Under the pieces are notes generated by a model. It ran no database searches and was not told where the DNA came from. It saw only the letters and a program-made list of their open reading frames with translations. Positions 20,069 through 29,122 of a stretch of DNA of 64,000 nt are shown in pieces. Position 1 is the first letter of the stretch. Each line of letters begins with the position of its first letter. Both the position numbers and the translations under genes were made by a program. Source of the DNA: Thiohalomonas sp963783235 (lineage in GTDB: Bacteria > Pseudomonadota > Gammaproteobacteria > Thiohalomonadales > Thiohalomonadaceae); contig CAWAMN010000002.1 in the NCBI GenBank assembly GCA_963783235.1, positions 124,001 to 188,000 on the forward strand, given 5' to 3'.

Positions 20069-20449
20069 TCAACTCCCTTCACGACCGCAGTGCGCCAACA
20101 GGTGCTCGCGAAGCGCCACGGCGTTGTTGTGTTCGGTGTCGCGCGCCGAATAGACCAGCGTGACCGTCCCCTCGTCGGCAGCGATTCGGCAGATCTCCTG
20201 CACCGCATCCGCGGCCTCGTTCAGCTCACGCCGGTAGCGCTCCTGAAATTCCCCCCAGCGCTCGGGATCGTGACCGAACCACTTGCGCAGGTCGCTGCTG
20301 GGCGCGAGGGATTTCATCCAGTGCTCCACCGCAGCCTCCTCCTTTTTAACGCCCCGCGGCCAGACACGGTCGACCAGAATACGTGTGCCGTCGGCTCTGG
20401 CGGGCTTTTCGTACACCCGTTTGGTTCGGATCGTCATACCCATACCCAT
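20069..20449 (-). CDS. DUF488 family protein (YeaO-like)
   Basis: The 126-residue protein may start at ATG 20449, 20443 or 20437 (MGMGMTIRTKRVYEKP); none has a strong ribosome binding site. The family pattern is clear: KRVYEKPARADGTRILVDRVWPRGVKKEEA, then WMKSLAPSSDLRKWFGHDPERW and GTVTLVYSARDTEHNNAVAL. DUF488 proteins are small and soluble, of unknown function, with conserved Arg, Trp and Cys/Ser residues suggesting a catalytic or nucleic-acid role. Probably co-transcribed with the phosphatase gene 8 bp downstream. Confidence 0.9.
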   Translation of the reverse strand: MGMGMTIRTKRVYEKPARADGTRILVDRVWPRGVKKEEAAVEHWMKSLAPSSDLRKWFGHDPERWGEFQERYRRELNEAADAVQEICRIAADEGTVTLVYSARDTEHNNAVALREHLLAHCGREGS

Positions 20450-20495
20450 GAACTATTTTGGCTTTAATGATTCGTTAAGAACAAGGATGAGCCCT

Positions 20496-20912
20496 ATGGG
20501 ACGGATTCGCGACCTCTTCAAGTCCGACGGCGATCCACGATCCCGTGCCCGCCGCAATCTGGCCATTTTCCGGGAAGCCAGCTTTGCCCGGACCGATGTA
20601 TCCACCCCGACACCCGATGAGATGTATCGCCGATACGCCTATCTGGAGTATTTCCTGGGCGCGGCCCGTTTCACCGCCAAGCAGCACCACCTCGACGAAG
20701 TCGGTTTCATCGACATCGGACAGGAACACCTGCGCAAGGTGGGCGCTACCGGGGGCGAGGTGAAATCCCTGCTATCCGATTTTGAATACGGCCGCTTCAA
20801 ACCCCGGGGTCAGGAGGCCTTCGAGGAGGGGGCTCGGACGATGGAATTGTGGGAAGTGGGGAAAGATATCGACGCCCCGATGCGACTCGCCCAGTTGCTG
20901 CGGGAGTGGTGA
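20496..20912 (+). CDS. Hypothetical soluble protein
   Basis: The 138-residue protein starts at ATG 20496, with AAGGA 7 bases upstream. An ATG at 20487 overlaps this site and is less likely. It is helical and charged: GRIRDLFKSDGDPRSRARRNL, then PDEMYRRYAYLEYFLGAARFTAKQHH and a C-terminal WEVGKDIDAPMRLAQLLREW. No membrane segment, signal or known motif is seen. It is divergent from the DUF488 gene with 46 bp between the starts. Confidence 0.6.
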   Translation: MGRIRDLFKSDGDPRSRARRNLAIFREASFARTDVSTPTPDEMYRRYAYLEYFLGAARFTAKQHHLDEVGFIDIGQEHLRKVGATGGEVKSLLSDFEYGRFKPRGQEAFEEGARTMELWEVGKDIDAPMRLAQLLREW

Positions 20913-20974
20913 CGAGTGCCGGTTGCGGGGCGGCCCGCAAGCACCTGTCAGGAGATAGGAGGTAACGGGAAGGA

Positions 20975-21306
20975 CTACTGTGCCCCCTGCGCAGGTGCGT
21001 CGACCCGCCGGGCCAAGAGGCCGGTCGTGGACAGGCGGATTTCGTAGAGGTGGGCTGTGTCCTGACCGTGGCGATCACCTCCTCCCGTGTCAGCGCATTG
21101 TAGCCGTAGATACCCAAGAGAATGGCAAAGAGCAACACGAACAGCAGCGTGGCAGGCAGACACGTTCCCGCCGTGACAGCGAACCTCCACATCCGCCTGT
21201 GACGCAGGGCGGAGACCGTTCCGGCCAGCGACAAAACCACCGCGCCGCCGGCCACAATGAGTACCGCCCAGAACGCGGTGGCCAAAACCGACTCCGTCCC
21301 TTCCAT
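20975..21306 (-). CDS. Small two-helix membrane protein (apparent frameshift)
   Basis: It reads from ATG 21306 (MEGTESVLATAFWAVLIVAGGAVV) with a second membrane segment at about residues 45-68 (TCLPATLLFVLLFAILLGIYGYNAL), then TREEVIATVRTQ. The frame then shifts near 21060, and the neighbouring frame continues HLYEIRLSTTGLLARRVDAPAQGAQ to the stop at 20975. About 110 residues result. The shape resembles small inner-membrane proteins often annotated, with little basis, as cation/multidrug efflux components. No function can be assigned. Confidence 0.55.
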
Positions 21307-21451
21307 GATTCGACCTCTTTGATTTAACCACAGAGGGCACAGATAACAGCACCACGGGGAACACGGGGTCACTGCTGGAATGGCGAGATGTTAGTCTCTT
21401 TTCACTCTATGTTCTTTGTGTCCTCTGTGGCGTTCTCCCTACCTCCCCCAA

Positions 21452-21497
21452 AACGCGGCCATTGCGGAACATACGTATCCAGGTCTCGTCGACGCAC
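21452..21497 (-). pseudogene. Remnant of a second purL 3' end
   Basis: Read on the minus strand this encodes TWIRMFRNGRVLG, matching the last residues of the intact PurL (PWMRMFRNARVWVG at 21722-21760). The DNA also aligns over about 45 bp with scattered mismatches. It sits on the far side of MITE copy 2 from purL. Confidence 0.65.
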
Positions 21498-21639
21498 CAG
21501 CCCTGAAAAAGGGTTTGTGTCCCTTCTCCATCAGGGAGAAGGCTAGGATGAGGGGGTTAACAATCAGGCAGTTACCCTGCATTGCCCCCCCTCACCCCGG
21601 CCCTCTCCCGGGGGGGAGAGGGAGTTTTTCAACAGCCTG
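21498..21639. repeat. MITE-like element, copy 2
   Basis: About 142 bp, same structure as the copy at 6548, with a degraded left end (CAGCCCTGAAAAAGG) and an intact right end. It separates the purL 3' remnant from purL. Confidence 0.8.
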
Positions 21640-21721
21640 CTAGTGGGCCATCTTACGAGGCTTACCCCGTGGGCTCCGTGCTCCCCGTGGTTAGTTTTTC
21701 TCTGTTTCTCTGTAGCTTACC

Positions 21722-24700
21722 TTACCCCACCCAAACACGGGCATTGCGGAACATGCGCATCCAGGGCCCATCGGTGCCCCAGTCGTCGGGGTGCCAGGAG
21801 TGCTGCACCGCCCGAAACACGCGCTCCGGGTGCGGCATCATGATCGTAAAACGCCCGTCGCGGTTCGTCAGCCCGGTAATGCCCAGCGGGGAACCGTTGG
21901 GGTTGCCGGGATAGACCTCCGTGGGGTCGCCGTAGTTGTCAACATAGCGAAGGGCCACCGCCTTTTCGCGCAGCGCTCCGACCGGGCCCTCGGGATCGGC
22001 AAATTCGGCACGGCCCTCGCCGTGGGCCACGGCGATGGGCATCCTCGAGCCCTCCATGCCGGCCAGGAACAGCGAAGGGGATTTCACCACCTCCACCATC
22101 GAGAACCGGGCCTCGAACTGCTCGGAGGCGTTGCGCACGAAGTGAGGCCACAGTTCGGCGCCGGGGATGAGTTCGTGGAGGTTGGACATCATCTGACAAC
22201 CATTACAGACGCCCAGACCGAAACTGTCGTCGCGGCCGAAGAAGGCCTCGAACTGCTCCCGCGCCCGCGGATTGAACAAAATCGATTTCGCCCACCCCTC
22301 CCCGGCACCGAGCACGTCGCCGTAGGAGAAGCCACCGCAGGCCACCACCCCCTTGAAGCCATCGAGCGCGGTCCGTCCGGCGATGATGTCGCTCATGTGG
22401 ACGTCCACCGCCTCGAAACCGGCACGGTCGAAGGCGGCCGCCATCTCGATCTGGCCGTTGACACCCTGCTCGCGGAGGACCGCCACGCGGGGACGCACCC
22501 CTTTGGCGATGTAGGGTTTGGCCACATCCTCCTCCGGCTCGAAGCCGGAGATCGACGAACATGCCCGGATCATCGACGTCCAGCAGCCGCTCGAACTCTT
22601 CCTTGGCGCAATCCGGGTTGTCGCGCAGCGCCTGCATGCGGTAGGTAGTCTCGGACCAGGCGCGCTGCAGATCCAGACGCGGCTCGTTGAACAGCTCGAT
22701 GCGATCGCGGCGCACGACGATGCGGTCCCGGTCATTCAACTCGCCGATCACATGGCTGTGTTTGCCCAGTCCTGCATCCCGGAACCATTGCAGCACCTCA
22801 TCGGTGTCGCTGTGGCGCACCTGTATCACGGCGCCCAACTCCTCACTGAACAGCACCGCAGCATCATCATCGCCGAGCCCATCGAGGTCGATAACGACGC
22901 CGGTGCGACCGGCAAAGGCCATCTCCGCCAGGGTGGCGAACAGCCCGCCATCGGAGCGGTCGTGATAGGCGAGTATGAGCTTGCGCTCTGAAAGCTCCTG
23001 GATGGTGTCAAAGAAGGCCTTGAACTGACGCGGGTCGTCCAGGTCGGGCGTGTGGTGACCCAGCTCCTTGTAGACCTGGGTCAGGCAGGAGCCACCCAGA
23101 CGGTTACGCCCCTTGCCTAAATCGATCAGGATGAGATCGGTATCGCCCTTGTCGGTACGCAGCTCGGGGGTACGGGTCTTGCGCACATCCAGCACCGGCG
23201 CGAAAGCGGTGATAATCAGCGACAGCGGTGCTGTCACGGAGCGCTCCTCGCCCCCCTCCTTCCAGACCGTTTTCATGGACATGGAGTCCTTACCCACCGG
23301 GATGGCCAGCCCCAGTGCCGGGCACAGTTCCATACCCACGGCGCGCACGGCGTCATAGAGGCCGGCATCCTCGCCCGGATGGCCCGCCGGGGCCATCCAG
23401 TTGGCCGAGAGCTTGATGTCCGAGGTCTGTTTTATGCGTGCCGCGGCGATGTTGGTCAGCGCCTCTCCGACTGCCATGCGCGCGCTCGCCGCGTGGTCCA
23501 GAAGCGCCACAGGGGTGCGCTCGCCCATGGCCATCGCCTCGCCGGTGTAGACGTCATAGCTGGTGGCGGTCACACCGCAGTCGGCCACCGGCTCCTGCCA
23601 GGGCCCACCATCTGGTCGCGGGCCACCAGCCCGGTCACCGTGCGGTCACCGATGGTTATGAGAAAACGCTTGTCGGCGATGGTCGGCAGACGCAGCAGGC
23701 GATAGGCGGCATCTTTCAGGTCAATCCCCGAAGAATGGAATTCCGGCTTCTTGAAGGTTTTGTGGTTCACCTCGCGCAGCATCTTGGGCGGCTTGCCCAA
23801 CAGCACCTCCATGGGCATGTCGATGGGCGTGTTGTCGAAGTGGCCATCGCCCAACGTCAGTTGCCGCTCCTTGCTGGCCTCGCCGATCACGGCATAGGGG
23901 CAGCGTTCGCGCTCGCAGATGGCGGCAAACCGGTCCATATCCTCGGGCTGCACGGCAAGGACATAGCGCTCCTGGGCCTCGTTGCACCAAATCTCCTTCG
24001 GCGACATGCCCGGGTCGTCATTGGGAATGGCCCGCAACTCGAAGCGGCCGCCCCGGCCGGCATCATCCACCAGCTCGGGCATGGCGTTGGAGAGACCGCC
24101 GGCGCCAACGTCGTGTATCGAGACGATGGGATTGTTCTCACCCTGCTGCCAGCAGCGGTCGATCACCTCCTGGCAGCGGCGCTCCATCTCGGGGTTGGAG
24201 CGCTGTACGGAGGCAAAATCCAGGTCCTCGGCGCTTTGGCCCGATGCCATGGAGGAGGCGGCGCCGCCACCGAGTCCGATAAGCATCGCCGGGCCACCGA
24301 GTACGACCAACTGAGCGCCCTCGGGGATCAGATTCTTATCCACATGCTCGGCGCGGATATTGCCGATACCGCCCGCCAGCATGATGGGCTTGTGATAGCC
24401 GCGCACCTCCTCGCCGGCGGGACCGGGTACCCGCTCCTCGAAGCTCCGGAAATAGCCGTTGATGGCGGGGCGGCCGAATTCGTTGTTGAACGAGGCGGCG
24501 CCGATCGGGCCTTCAAGCATCACCTCCAGGGCGGAGACGATGCGGTTCGGCTTGCCGTAATCGCTCTCCCACGGCTGCTCGAAGCCGGGGATACGAAGGT
24601 TGGAGACGGAAAAGCCCGTCAGCCCCGCCTTGGGCTTGCCGCCGCGACCGGTGGCGCCCTCGTCGCGGATCTCGCCACCGGAGCCGGTCGCCGCGCCCGG

Positions 24701-25617
24701 ATTCGGGGAGATGGCGGTGGGATGGTTATGGGTCTCCACCTTGATCATGAAGTGGACCGGCTCTTTGCAGTAGCCGTAGAGTCCGCTTTCCGGGGCCGGA
24801 AAGAAGCGACCCGCCTCAAACCCCTCGATGACCGATGCGTTGTCATGATAAGCGGACAGCACCCCTTCGGAGTGCTGCTCATGGGTGTTGCGAATCATCT
24901 TGAAAAGAAGCGCTCCTGCTTCTGTCCATCGATGATCCAATCGGCGTTGAAGATCTTGTGCCGGCAGTGTTCCGAGTTGGCCTGGGCAAACATCATCAAC
25001 TCGACATCGGAGGGGTTTCGGCCCAGCTTCTCGAAATTCTCCACCAGATAGTCGATTTCGTCCTCGGCCAGCGCCAGGCCCCAATCCCGATTGGCCTTCG
25101 CCAGCGCCTCGCTTCCACCGGTGAGGATATCCACCGTCTGCAGGGGGCGCGGCTCGGTGGTGAGAAACAGGCCCTCGGCCTCCTCCAGCCGATAGAAGAC
25201 GCTTTCGGTCATGCGGTCGTAGAGCAGCGCCGCCACGTCGGCGAGGGCGTTATCATCCAGAGCCCAGCCATCCGCCTTGACGTAATAGACCACGCCGCGC
25301 TCGATGCGCCGCACATGGCTCAGCCCACAGTTATGGGCAATATCGCTCGCCTTCGTGGACCAGGCCGAGATGGTACCCGCCCGCGGCGTTATGACGACCG
25401 GCTGCCCCTCCGGCTCCTCCCCGGGAACCGCAGGGCCGTAGGTCAAAATCCGGTCCAGAACACCGCTCTGGTCTTCATCCAGCTTCTCCTCCAAATCGAC
25501 GAAGTGGACGAACTCGGCATAGAGGTGGTCCACGGCGGGCACGGTCTGTTGCACCCGGGAGAGGAGCTTTTCGAGTCGAAAAGGGGACAGGGCGGGGCTT
25601 CCGCGGAGGATCAGCAT
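21722..25617 (-). CDS. purL: Phosphoribosylformylglycinamidine synthase PurL (three frameshifts)
   Basis: This large single-chain FGAM synthase catalyses the fourth step of purine synthesis (FGAR + glutamine + ATP). It reads from ATG 25617 (MLILRGSPALSPFRLEKLL), about 1298 codons. Visible parts are the N-terminal domain, the FGAM synthase core (VELMMFAQANSEHCRHKIFN, MIKVETHNHPTAISPNPGAATGSGGEIRDEGATGRGGK, SIHDVGAGGLSNAMPEL, YHDRSDGGLFATLAEM) and the C-terminal glutaminase (GGFSYGDVLGAGEGWAKSIL, nucleophile in GVCNGCQM, MMPHPERVFR). Frames shift near 24900, 23590 and 22545. Each junction keeps the conserved sequence, so sequence errors are likely. The gene is flanked by MITE copies 2 and 3. 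Confidence 0.94.
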
Positions 25618-25701
25618 CGATACAGGCCTTCTTCGCTGGCTAGTCGGACGGTAAACGGCAAAGGGGCACAATTTTACAGGGCTGCGGCCCTTGCGGGCTA
25701 G

Positions 25702-25843
25702 CAGGCTGTTGAAAAACTCCCTCTCCCCCCGGGAGAGGGCCGGGGTGAGGGGGTTCAATGCACGGTAACTGCCTGATTTTTAACCCCCTCATCCTAGCCT
25801 TCTCCCTGAGGGAGAAGGGACAAAACCCTTTTTCAACGGCCTG
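25702..25843. repeat. MITE-like element, copy 3 (inverted)
   Basis: 142 bp, in the opposite orientation to copies 1, 2 and 4, lying in the purL/RDD intergenic region. Ends are CAGGCTGTTGAAAAAC and TTTTTCAACGGCCTG. The purL promoter must lie within or next to it. Confidence 0.85.
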
Positions 25844-25944
25844 CCAGTAGTGATCGAGGACCAACGTTCCGTTCGGACATCGAGACCGACTCAGAGGCTT
25901 GCCCCGGCTATTTCCCGCCCGATGCGCTGATGCCTTCCGGCGCA

Positions 25945-25956
25945 AATTGCTATAAT
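25945..25956 (+). promoter_or_regulatory. Extended -10 promoter for the RDD gene
   Basis: TTGCTATAAT ends at 25956 (TATAAT at 25951, preceded by TG with one base between). It lies 28 bp upstream of the ATG at 25985. Confidence 0.6.
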
Positions 25957-25984
25957 CGGCGCCCCGCATCCAAATCGAGTCGTC

Positions 25985-26422
25985 ATGAGTCAACCCCAAG
26001 CCGATCTCCCCAATGCGCCCCTGCTGCGACGCTTTGCCGCGATTCTGTACGACGGCTTGCTACTTCTTGCGTTGCTCTTCATCGCTTCGGCGGTGGTACT
26101 GCCGCTGACCGGGGGCGAGGCGGTCCATGCCGGCAACCCGCTCTTCACCAGCTACCTTTTTGTGGTCGCGTTTGCGTTCTACGCCTGGTTCTGGACCCAT
26201 GGAGGACAGACCCTCGGAATGCGGGCCTGGCGAATCCGGGTGGTTCGCTATGACGGCGGTCCCATATCCCTGTGGCAGGCGCTTTTGCGCTATCTGGTCG
26301 CCTACGTCTCATGGGGGGCCTTGGGGGCCGGTTTCTGGTGGTCGCTCATCGACAGGGAGAAGCTCACCTGGCACGACCGGTATTCCCAGACCAAGCTGTT
26401 GGTACTACCGAAAGAGCGTTGA
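25985..26422 (+). CDS. RDD family membrane protein
   Basis: The 145-residue protein has the RDD pattern: LLRRFAAILYDGLLLLALLFIA, where the Arg and Asp are the family markers in the first membrane segment. A second segment at about 55-72 (YLFVVAFAFYAWFWTHGGQTLGMRAWRIRVVR) and a third at about 100-118 follow, ending HDRYSQTKLLVL. RDD proteins are small inner-membrane proteins, some linked to ion exchange, with no firm general function. It has its own extended -10 promoter. Confidence 0.88.
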   Translation: MSQPQADLPNAPLLRRFAAILYDGLLLLALLFIASAVVLPLTGGEAVHAGNPLFTSYLFVVAFAFYAWFWTHGGQTLGMRAWRIRVVRYDGGPISLWQALLRYLVAYVSWGALGAGFWWSLIDREKLTWHDRYSQTKLLVLPKER

Positions 26423-26565
26423 CCAATTCGCAGACCGACTCCCGGCCTTTGCCCGGGGGCCGGGTCATTGCCTTTCTTCTGCTCGGTGTTAGACTGCTGA
26501 CCCAAAAAGCCGCCTTTAGGGGCCAAGACAATGGGCGTCAGGCGGACTGAGCGGGGAAGGACGAC

Positions 26566-27630
26566 TCAGCGCAACCGCCTCATCATCAACCCCCAGAGGG
26601 CGTAGACCACCAAGGTCGGCAGGGATGCGGCCATGATCGGCGGGATGCTGTAGACGACGCCTACGCGGTTGAATATCGCATTGAAGAGATAGAAGCCTAT
26701 CCCCAGCAGTGCCCCGACCATAATTCGCTGCCCGATGCTCACCGTGCGCATGGAACCGAAGACAAACGGGACCGCGAGCAAAATCATGCCGGCGGTGGCG
26801 AACGGGGTCATGATCCGGATCCAGAACGCCAGATTGTAGCGCTTGTCCTCCAGACCATTTGCCCGCATGTAGCGCAGGTAATCCCACAAATCCGCCGCCG
26901 AGAGATTCTCGGGCGCTATCGCCACCACATCGATCACGTCAGGCCTCAGACTGCTCTCCCAGCGCAGTGTCTTCATACGTTGACTCGCTACGCCTTCGGG
27001 GCTCACGCGACTGCGGATTACCTGCTCCAGCTGCCAGGCACCCCCTTCGTAATGGCCTTTTCGCGCGAAAATCGTCTCCCGCAGGCTGTGGTCTTCATCG
27101 AAACGGTAGATGCGAACTCGGGAGGCGCGACCGCCGGCAAGCAGCCGTTCGATATTGACGAACGAGCCATCGTCACGGGCCCATAGACCGTCTTCGGCAT
27201 TCAGGCTGATGTTCTTGCCGAGCGCCCGTGCACGCTGCGTTTGGGCATCCATTTCCAGGCGCGGAGCAATCAGTTCTCCAATCAACGTGACCGCCACCAC
27301 TAAAAGGAGGCCGACCTTCAAAACCGCCAGCACCACACGGCGAACCGATACGCCCGCCGCACGCATCACCGTCAGTTCACTCGTGTTGGCGAGCGCCCCT
27401 AGTCCCAGCATCGTCCCAATGAGGGCCACCAACGGGAAGAGCTGATAGGTGTAGAGCGGAATGAGCTTCAGGGTAAAAAGCAGGGCATCGGCAACCGTGT
27501 AGTCACCCTCACCCACATCTCCCATCTCGGAGACAAAGTTACTGAAGAAATAGATGGCGAGCAGAACCAGCATAACGGCGCCGATATGACTGGCGACCGT
27601 ACGCCCGATATAGCCATCGAGGATCCTCAT
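26566..27630 (-). CDS. lptG: LPS export permease LptG
   Basis: This inner-membrane subunit of the LptB2FG transporter extracts LPS and passes it to LptC. It is 354 residues from ATG 27630, which overlaps the lptF stop (ATGA), indicating translational coupling. There are six membrane segments: three N-terminal (TVASHIGAVMLVLLAIYFFSNF and others), a periplasmic beta-jellyroll at about residues 130-265, and three C-terminal (TAGMILLAVPFVFGSMR, then LLGIGFYLFNAIFNRVGVVY). The coupling-helix region SELTVMRAAGVSVRR is typical. The length is normal. Confidence 0.96.
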   Translation of the reverse strand: MRILDGYIGRTVASHIGAVMLVLLAIYFFSNFVSEMGDVGEGDYTVADALLFTLKLIPLYTYQLFPLVALIGTMLGLGALANTSELTVMRAAGVSVRRVVLAVLKVGLLLVVAVTLIGELIAPRLEMDAQTQRARALGKNISLNAEDGLWARDDGSFVNIERLLAGGRASRVRIYRFDEDHSLRETIFARKGHYEGGAWQLEQVIRSRVSPEGVASQRMKTLRWESSLRPDVIDVVAIAPENLSAADLWDYLRYMRANGLEDKRYNLAFWIRIMTPFATAGMILLAVPFVFGSMRTVSIGQRIMVGALLGIGFYLFNAIFNRVGVVYSIPPIMAASLPTLVVYALWGLMMRRLR

Positions 27631-28718
27631 TCGTCCACCCACCGTTCACCCTTGGGCCCGGGCATTCGTCCCTGCCGCCAGATCAAGAGGACCACCAGTG
27701 CGCCCATCAGGAGATGGACCCACCACAATCCCACTTCGGGACCGTATTCCCCCTTGCTGAGGGAAGCGCGAGCAACCGTCAACAGGTTGTTGTAGACGAT
27801 GTAGATGACGATGCCGAAAAACAGCTTACCGTAGCGCCCCTGGCGCGGTGACGTCTTGGCGAGAGGCACTGCCAGAAACCCGAGCAGGATGGCACTGATC
27901 GGCACCGAAATCCGCCACTGCAGCTCGGCAAGGTCGGATGGGTGATTCGAGGCCCAAAGTTCCCCCGAAGGCATTGCATCCCGACGGCGCTTGGATGCAA
28001 CCACCTGGCGTTCCCGAATCAGCATGCCATGCTCCCTGAATTCGATGATTCGGAACTCGTCCCGGTCGGGACGACCCTCATAGCGATAGCCGTCGACAAA
28101 AACGAGGTAGCGATCGCCGGCCTCATCGCGGACGATCTGATGACCGCTCTTCGACGCCAGCAGATTGAGACGTCCCTTCTCGCTTCCATGACCGAACACA
28201 TTTTCCAGCGTTCTCCCCTGGTTGCCGATCTCCTCCATGTAGATCAGGTAGTCCCCCGAATCGGATTTGTTGAACCGACCGGCTTCCAGTCCTTCTATTT
28301 GGGAACTGGCCTGGGCTTGGTCGATAACCCGATGCACCTGCTCCTCGGCCCACGGAGCAAACCACAGTGCCAGGCCCCCCATCAGCACCGCCACGATCAC
28401 CGACAAGCCGCCTATCGCCCGGTAAATCCGCTTCGGCCCCACACCGCAGGAGACCAGCGCGGTCATTTCACTATCCTTATAAAGGCGACCGAGCGCGAGC
28501 AGTATTCCGAGGAAAAAAGAAAGCGGAAGAATGAAGACCAGGTTACCGACGCCGCGGTAGAGGAAAAGCTCCATGACGATGCCGACCGGATACTTCCCTT
28601 CGGCGGCATCGGCCAAAATGCGTACGAAGACCGCCGACATCTGAATGAGGGTCAGTAGCAGGCTGACTCCCAGAAAGGTGTTGGTGGCCTCCCGCAGCAG
28701 ATAACGTTCAATAATCAA
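27627..28718 (-). CDS. lptF: LPS export permease LptF
   Basis: This 363-residue partner of LptG begins MIIERYLLREATNTFLGVSLLL. It shows membrane helices 1-3, the coupling helix DSEMTALVSCGVGPKRI, a periplasmic beta-jellyroll (about 135-260), and helices 4-6 (SAILLGFLAVPLAKTSPRQGRYGKLFFGIVIYIVYNNLL). Divergent transcription from pepA is the classic gammaproteobacterial arrangement. The start ATG 28718 gives a normal length. MITE copy 4 lies 54 bp upstream, between lptF and pepA, where the promoters of both should be. Confidence 0.96.
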   Translation of the reverse strand: MIIERYLLREATNTFLGVSLLLTLIQMSAVFVRILADAAEGKYPVGIVMELFLYRGVGNLVFILPLSFFLGILLALGRLYKDSEMTALVSCGVGPKRIYRAIGGLSVIVAVLMGGLALWFAPWAEEQVHRVIDQAQASSQIEGLEAGRFNKSDSGDYLIYMEEIGNQGRTLENVFGHGSEKGRLNLLASKSGHQIVRDEAGDRYLVFVDGYRYEGRPDRDEFRIIEFREHGMLIRERQVVASKRRRDAMPSGELWASNHPSDLAELQWRISVPISAILLGFLAVPLAKTSPRQGRYGKLFFGIVIYIVYNNLLTVARASLSKGEYGPEVGLWWVHLLMGALVVLLIWRQGRMPGPKGERWVDE

Positions 28719-28772
28719 AGGTCGGCAATCGGTGCGATAATCAATGGTGGAAGTGGCGCCAGAAACTTCTAA

Positions 28773-28914
28773 CAGGCTGTTGAAAAAGGGTTTTGTCCCT
28801 TCTCCCTAAGGGAGAAGGTTAGGATGAGGGGGTTAAAAATCAGGCAGTTACTCTGCATTGCCCCCCCTCACCCCGGCCCTCTCCCGGGGGGAGAGGGAGT
28901 TTTTCAACAGCCTG
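28773..28914. repeat. MITE-like element, copy 4
   Basis: 142 bp with both ends intact (CAGGCTGTTGAAAAAGGG ... TTTTTCAACAGCCTG), in the divergent lptF/pepA region. The rest of 28719-29122 has no gene; a TATAGA box near 29059 could serve pepA. Confidence 0.88.
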
Positions 28915-29122
28915 CTAAATTTCAGACGAGGCGAACGGCCTTCGCCTGATTTTGAATCCCGATAAACTTCCCTGGTAGGGGATGGGCCGCCATTCCGGTT
29001 CTCCGGAAAATCCCTTGTGAATCCAAAACAGGTTTGAAGACGGCCTAAAGTTTACGCTATAGATAGGCGCGGCAAAACAACCACCTTGCGCCCAACCCTA
29101 ATAACAAACAGCAGGAGCGATT

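Noticed and set aside
23438..25051. 537-residue frame antisense to purL
   Set aside because: Shadow of purL; His/Gly/Arg-rich composition and no motif.
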